Assembly: GCF_003007735.2 (NCBI RefSeq)
Contig: NZ_PXNQ02000007.1
Location: 124,001 to 188,000, forward strand
Direction of reading: 5' to 3'
Source: Paracoccus methylarcula
GTDB lineage: Bacteria; Pseudomonadota; Alphaproteobacteria; Rhodobacterales; Rhodobacteraceae
DNA: 64,000 nt
Positions 60,130-64,000 of the stretch are shown here, in pieces. A program made the position numbers and the translations under genes. The notes under the pieces are model-generated. The model did not search any database, was not told where the DNA came from, and saw only the letters and a list, made by a program, of their open reading frames with translations. Numbering within the stretch: the first letter of the stretch is position 1; each line of letters starts with the position of its first letter.

Positions 60130-61451
60130 CGCTCGAGCCAGTGGATCGAGTAATTGCCGGACTGGATGTCGGGCTCTTGCAGCAGGTCGCTGAACAGCGG
60201 CACCGTGGTATCGATGCCATCCACGATCAATTCCCCCAATGCGCGGTCCAGCCGCGCCAATGCCTCGCGCCGGTCACGGCCATGCACGATTAGCTTGCCG
60301 ATCAGGCTGTCGTAATAGGGTGGGATGGAATAGCCGTCGTAAAGCGCCGAATCCATCCTGATGCCAAGCCCGCCCGGAGCGTGATACTGGCTGATCCTGC
60401 CGGGGCAGGGGCTGAAGCCCGGCACCTTCTCGGCGTTGATGCGCACTTCGATGGCATGGCCGCGGATCGACAATTCGTCCTGCTGGAACTCCATCTCCTC
60501 GCCCGCCGCGACGAGGATCTGCTGGCGGACCAGGTCGACGCCGAAGATCGCCTCGGTCACCGGGTGTTCGACCTGCAGGCGGGTGTTCATCTCGATGAAA
60601 TAGAATTCGCCATCCTCGAACAGGAATTCGATCGTGCCCGCGCCCGCATAGCCGATCTTGGCCACCGCGTCGGCGCAGACCTGGCCGATACGGGCGCGCT
60701 GCTCATCGGTGATCACCGGGCCGGGGGCCTCTTCCAGCACCTTCTGGTGGCGGCGTTGCAGCGAGCAGTCGCGCTCGCCCAGATGAACGGCGCGGCCCTT
60801 GCCGTCTCCAAAGACCTGGATCTCGATATGGCGCGGCTTCTGCAGGTATTTCTCGATATAGACATCCGGGTTGCCGAATGCGGCCTTGGCCTCGGCCCGG
60901 GCGGTGCGGAAGGCGACCTCCAGACCCTTTTCGTCCTGCGCCACCTTCATCCCGCGCCCGCCGCCGCCGGCGGTGGCCTTGATGATGACCGGATAGCCGA
61001 TCTCGGCTGCGACTTTCCTGGCGTCGTCGACATCATCGACCCCGCCTTCGCTGCCCGGCACGCAGGGAACGCCAAGCGCCTTCATCGTGTCCTTGGCGGT
61101 GATCTTGTCGCCCATGATGCGGATATGCTCGGCGCGCGGGCCGATGAAGGTGATGCCGTGATCCTCCAGCATCTGCACGAAACCTGCATTTTCCGACAGG
61201 AAGCCGTAGCCCGGATGGATCGCCTGCGCGCCGGTGATCTCGCAGGCCGAGATGATGGCGGGCATCGACAGATAGCTGGCCGAGGAAGGCGCGGGGCCGA
61301 TGCAGACCGATTCATCGGCCATGCGCACATGCATCGCGTCCTCGTCCGCCGTGGAATGGATCGCCACCGAGGCGACGCCCATCTCGCGGCAGGCGCGGAT
61401 CACGCGAAGGGCGATCTCGCCGCGATTGGCGATCAGGATCTTGTCGAACAT
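60105..61451 (-). CDS. accC: Biotin carboxylase subunit of acetyl-CoA carboxylase
   Basis: AccC carboxylates biotin on AccB at the first step of fatty-acid synthesis. At 448 residues it has [20 protein letters not shown], the ATP-grasp glycine loop [50 protein letters not shown], and VEHPVTE. It is seven bases downstream of accB. Confidence 0.98.
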   Translation of the reverse strand: MFDKILIANRGEIALRVIRACREMGVASVAIHSTADEDAMHVRMADESVCIGPAPSSASYLSMPAIISACEITGAQAIHPGYGFLSENAGFVQMLEDHGITFIGPRAEHIRIMGDKITAKDTMKALGVPCVPGSEGGVDDVDDARKVAAEIGYPVIIKATAGGGGRGMKVAQDEKGLEVAFRTARAEAKAAFGNPDVYIEKYLQKPRHIEIQVFGDGKGRAVHLGERDCSLQRRHQKVLEEAPGPVITDEQRARIGQVCADAVAKIGYAGAGTIEFLFEDGEFYFIEMNTRLQVEHPVTEAIFGVDLVRQQILVAAGEEMEFQQDELSIRGHAIEVRINAEKVPGFSPCPGRISQYHAPGGLGIRMDSALYDGYSIPPYYDSLIGKLIVHGRDRREALARLDRALGELIVDGIDTTVPLFSDLLQEPDIQSGNYSIHWLERWLDRKYG

Positions 61452-61458
61452 CAGGGCC

Positions 61459-61977
61459 TCACTCGACGACCATCAGGGGGGCGCCGAACTCGACCGGGCT
61501 GCCGTCATCGACCAGGATCCGCTTGACGGTGCCGGAGCGGGGGGCGGGAATGTGGTTCATGGTCTTCATCGCCTCGACGATCAGCAGCGTGTCGCCTTCC
61601 TCGATACTCTGGCCGATCTGGACGAAGGGGGCTGAGCCGGGCTCGGCCGCGAGATAGGCGGTGCCGACCATGGGAGAGGTCACCACGCCCGGAAGATCGG
61701 CCGGGTCCTCGCTGGCCGGAGCCGCAGGTGCCGTGGCTGCCGGGGACGCCGCGTGAGCCGAGGGCGCAGGCGCGGGATGTGCCGGGGCGGGCATCATGGC
61801 CTGCATCGCGACCTGTTTGCCCTGTTTGGACAGGCTGACGGTCAGCCGGTCATGTTCGCCATATTCGCGCTTGACCGACAGTTCGGCCAGATCGCTTGCA
61901 TTCAGCAGTTCGGCCAGTGACTGGATAAAGGCCACGTCGCCATCGTGAAGCTTGCCGTCTTTCGAATCGTTGCTCAT
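61459..61977 (-). CDS. accB: Biotin carboxyl carrier protein of acetyl-CoA carboxylase
   Basis: The product has 172 residues from ATG 61977 (the longer open frame upstream is not needed). The N-terminal domain ([20 protein letters not shown]) is joined by an Ala/Pro-rich linker to the biotinyl domain, with the biotin lysine in [10 protein letters not shown]. It is first in the accB-accC-aat operon. Confidence 0.97.
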   Translation of the reverse strand: MSNDSKDGKLHDGDVAFIQSLAELLNASDLAELSVKREYGEHDRLTVSLSKQGKQVAMQAMMPAPAHPAPAPSAHAASPAATAPAAPASEDPADLPGVVTSPMVGTAYLAAEPGSAPFVQIGQSIEEGDTLLIVEAMKTMNHIPAPRSGTVKRILVDDGSPVEFGAPLMVVE

Positions 61978-62122
61978 GCAGTCCTCTGCCGTGTTTTCAG
62001 GCCGTCCTTCCGGTGGAAGGCGGCGATTGTGCCGCTTATAGCCCCCAAGCCTGCCCGAGGGGAAGGGTTTCGCGTCAATCGGGCCGATTTCAGCGCCCTG
62101 CCGTTTTTTGCGGCAATCCCCA

Positions 62123-62455
62123 TCATTCCCCGCGCGCGGCCTTTTCCGCCAGTCCCGAAACGCCCTCGCGACGTTCCAGCTCTGCCTCGACATCGGCCAG
62201 GGTCAGATCCCGTGCGGCCAGCATGACCAGCAGGTGATAGATCACATCCGCGGCCTCCGATGTCAGGCGCTCGCGGTCGCCGCGGGTCGCCTCGATGATC
62301 GCCTCGATGGCTTCTTCGCCGAATTTCTCGGCGCATTTCTCGGGGCCCTTGGCCAGCAGCTTCGCGGTCCAGCTACTTTCCGGATCGGCGGATTTGCGAG
62401 CCGTCACCGTGGCGGCCAGCCGGTCGAGCGGGCGAGGGCGGTCGGATGGCGTCAT
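62123..62455 (-). CDS. hisE: Phosphoribosyl-ATP pyrophosphatase
   Basis: HisE performs the second step of histidine synthesis, releasing pyrophosphate from phosphoribosyl-ATP. The product has 110 residues from ATG 62455, which overlaps the hisF stop (ATGA). MazG-like motifs: [20 protein letters not shown], then [20 protein letters not shown]. Confidence 0.96.
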   Translation of the reverse strand: MTPSDRPRPLDRLAATVTARKSADPESSWTAKLLAKGPEKCAEKFGEEAIEAIIEATRGDRERLTSEAADVIYHLLVMLAARDLTLADVEAELERREGVSGLAEKAARGE

Positions 62456-63212
62456 GTCAGCCTCATCGGGATGCCGGCCGCGGCCATATGGGCCTTGGCC
62501 TCGGCGATGGTATAGGTGCCGAAATGGAAGATCGAGGCGGCAAGGACGGCGCTGGCATGGCCCTGCGTGACGCCTTCGACCAGGTGATCCAGCGTGCCGA
62601 CCCCGCCCGAGGCGATGACCGGGATATTCACCGCATCCGCGATGGCACGGGTCAGGGGCAGGTTGAAGCCCGCCCTCGTGCCGTCGCGATCCATGCTGGT
62701 CAGCAGGATTTCCCCGGCGCCCTTTGCCTCGACGAGGCGTGCGAACTCGACCGCGTCGATGCCCGTCGCTTGCGCCCGCCATGGGTGAAGATCTCCCATC
62801 TGCCGGGGGATACGGTCTTGGCATCGATGGCGGTGACGATGCATTGGCTGCCGAAACGGTCGGCGGCGGCAGCCACGACATCGGGATCGGCCACGGCGGC
62901 AGAGTTGAAGCTGACCTTGTCGGCCCCCGCCAGCAGCAGGTCGCGCACATCGCGATGGCTGCGCACGCCGCCACCCACGGTCAGCGGCACGAAACATTGC
63001 TCGGCCGTGCGGGTAACCAGGTCGAACATGGTGCCGCGATTCTCATGCGTGGCATGGATGTCGAGAAAGCAGATCTCATCGGCCCCCGCCGCGTCATAGG
63101 CGCGCGCGGCCTCGACCGGGTCGCCGGCATCGACCAGGTCGACGAAATTCACGCCCTTGACCACGCGGCCATCGGCAACATCGAGACAGGGGATGATCCG
63201 GGTCTTGAGCAT
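62452..63212 (-). CDS. hisF: Imidazole glycerol phosphate synthase cyclase subunit HisF (frameshifted)
   Basis: HisF makes imidazole glycerol phosphate and AICAR with HisH. The N-terminus [20 protein letters not shown] has the catalytic Asp in CLDV, and [20 protein letters not shown] follows. At about 62768 CGCAAGCGACGGG should read CGCAAGGCGACGGG. Repair joins [34 protein letters not shown] with the second catalytic Asp, and [17 protein letters not shown]. An essential enzyme for histidine synthesis is thus broken as written, most likely through a sequence error. Confidence 0.95.
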
Positions 63213-63229
63213 CGTGTTTCCTTGAAAGG

Positions 63230-63964
63230 TCAGCGCAGCGCCGCCAGCGCCTCGCCAAGGTCCAGGGCCCCATCATAAAGCGCGCGGCCGGAAATCGCAC
63301 CCGCGATGATGCCGGTCCGGGCCAGTGCAGTCAGGTCGTTCAGGCTCGATACACCGCCCGAGGCGATGACCGGGATATTGACCGTCCGGGCCAGCGCCTC
63401 GGTCGCCGCGATATTCGGCCCCTGCATCGCCCCGTCACGGTCGATATCGGTATAGATGATCGCCGCCACGCCCGCATCCTCGAATTCGCGGGCGAGATCG
63501 GTGGCCTTCACCTTGGTTTCGGTCGCCCATCCCCGTGTCGCCACGCGGCCGTTGCGGGCGTCGATGCCCACGGCAATGCGGCCCGGAAAGGCATCCGCCG
63601 CCTCGCGCACCAGGGCGGGGTTCTCGACCGCGACGGTGCCGAGGATGACCCGCGTCAGACCGCGTTCAAGCCAGGTCTCGATCGTGGCCATGTCGCGAAT
63701 GCCGCCGCCAAGCTGCGCGGGGATGTCGATCGCGGCCAGGATCGCCTCGACCGCCGCGGCATTCACCGGCTTGCCCTCGAAGGCGCCGTTCAGATCAACC
63801 AGGTGCAGCCATTCCGCCCCGGCATCCCGAAAGGCCCGCGCCTGTGCCGCCGGGTCAGAGCCGAACACGGTCGCCGCCTCCATGTCGCCGCGCAGCAGGC
63901 GCACGCAATTGCCGTCTTTCAGGTCGATGGCTGGGTACAGGATCATCTCGGCTCTCGCTGTCAT
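63230..63964 (-). CDS. hisA: Phosphoribosylformimino-5-aminoimidazole carboxamide ribotide isomerase HisA
   Basis: The product has 244 residues; the start at 63964 has AAAGGAGAC upstream, while ATG 63946 ([17 protein letters not shown]) matches the family start better. Signature: [59 protein letters not shown]. It is followed by hisF and hisE in order. An upstream gene may end in the ATGA at 63964, but only 36 bases of it are visible. Confidence 0.96.
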   Translation of the reverse strand: MTARAEMILYPAIDLKDGNCVRLLRGDMEAATVFGSDPAAQARAFRDAGAEWLHLVDLNGAFEGKPVNAAAVEAILAAIDIPAQLGGGIRDMATIETWLERGLTRVILGTVAVENPALVREAADAFPGRIAVGIDARNGRVATRGWATETKVKATDLAREFEDAGVAAIIYTDIDRDGAMQGPNIAATEALARTVNIPVIASGGVSSLNDLTALARTGIIAGAISGRALYDGALDLGEALAALR

Positions 63965-64000
63965 CGGTTCCCGTCTCCTTTGCCATCTCGGCAGCCGAAG

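Overview
The window reads as a chromosome segment of a Paracoccus-like member of the Rhodobacteraceae (Alphaproteobacteria). The DNA is GC-rich and GC-rich at third codon positions. Several genes are typical of that group: an NDUFA12-type complex I accessory gene beside a DUF2155 gene, an atpHAGDC operon followed by an H-type lectin, a SufBCD-neighbourhood-type membrane gene upstream of mfd, and the ihfB-lapA-trpF-trpB and accB-accC-aat blocks. The genus is an inference; no rRNA is present to confirm it.

Layout. Bases 1-9540 are one end of a prophage integrated at the 3' end of a tRNA-Arg(CCG) gene (9538-9614). Its leftward genes are late or structural (two lectin-fold tail-type genes and a large PLxRFG protein). 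Its rightward genes are early functions: micro-ORFs, a small winged-helix protein, a GapR-like DUF2312 protein, a NUMOD4-HNH endonuclease, a phage-encoded DNA polymerase sliding clamp, a second HNH nuclease, a small HTH protein and a tyrosine integrase. The two arms meet near 5.1 kb in what looks like a deletion junction, so the element is probably defective.

From 9.6 kb the host chromosome follows. It holds pyrimidine reduction (preA, preT), a sirtuin, a HAD hydrolase with an EamA transporter, lepA, a D-Ala-D-Ala carboxypeptidase with a SPOR-like tail, clpS, an RsmC-like methyltransferase with an SDR-like protein, hemB, mfd, the folate genes pabB and pabC-like, clpA, gloB, the F1 ATP synthase operon, hemF, an Lrp/LysE pair, a run of small enzymes ending in trpA, ychF, ihfB, trpF, trpB, pth, clpP, clpX, aat, accC, accB, hisE, hisF and hisA. 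Protein quality control is well represented (clpS, clpA, clpP, clpX and aat, the last feeding the N-end rule read by ClpS), but the genes are dispersed. The same holds for the trp genes.

The most important technical observation is that the sequence carries many single-base frameshifts, almost all one-base deletions. They interrupt genes that should be intact, including atpG, hisF and ihfB, and also preA, preT (twice), the sirtuin, the carboxypeptidase (twice), gloB and a methyltransferase. This pattern points to residual assembly or base-calling errors rather than gene decay. Frameshifts in the prophage (tail gene, HNH, sliding clamp) therefore cannot be taken as proof of degeneration. Frameshifted genes are listed below as single features over the whole reconstructed span, with the break position given.

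A dispersed GC-palindrome repeat family occurs in five places, once inside the coding region of a DUF2332 gene.
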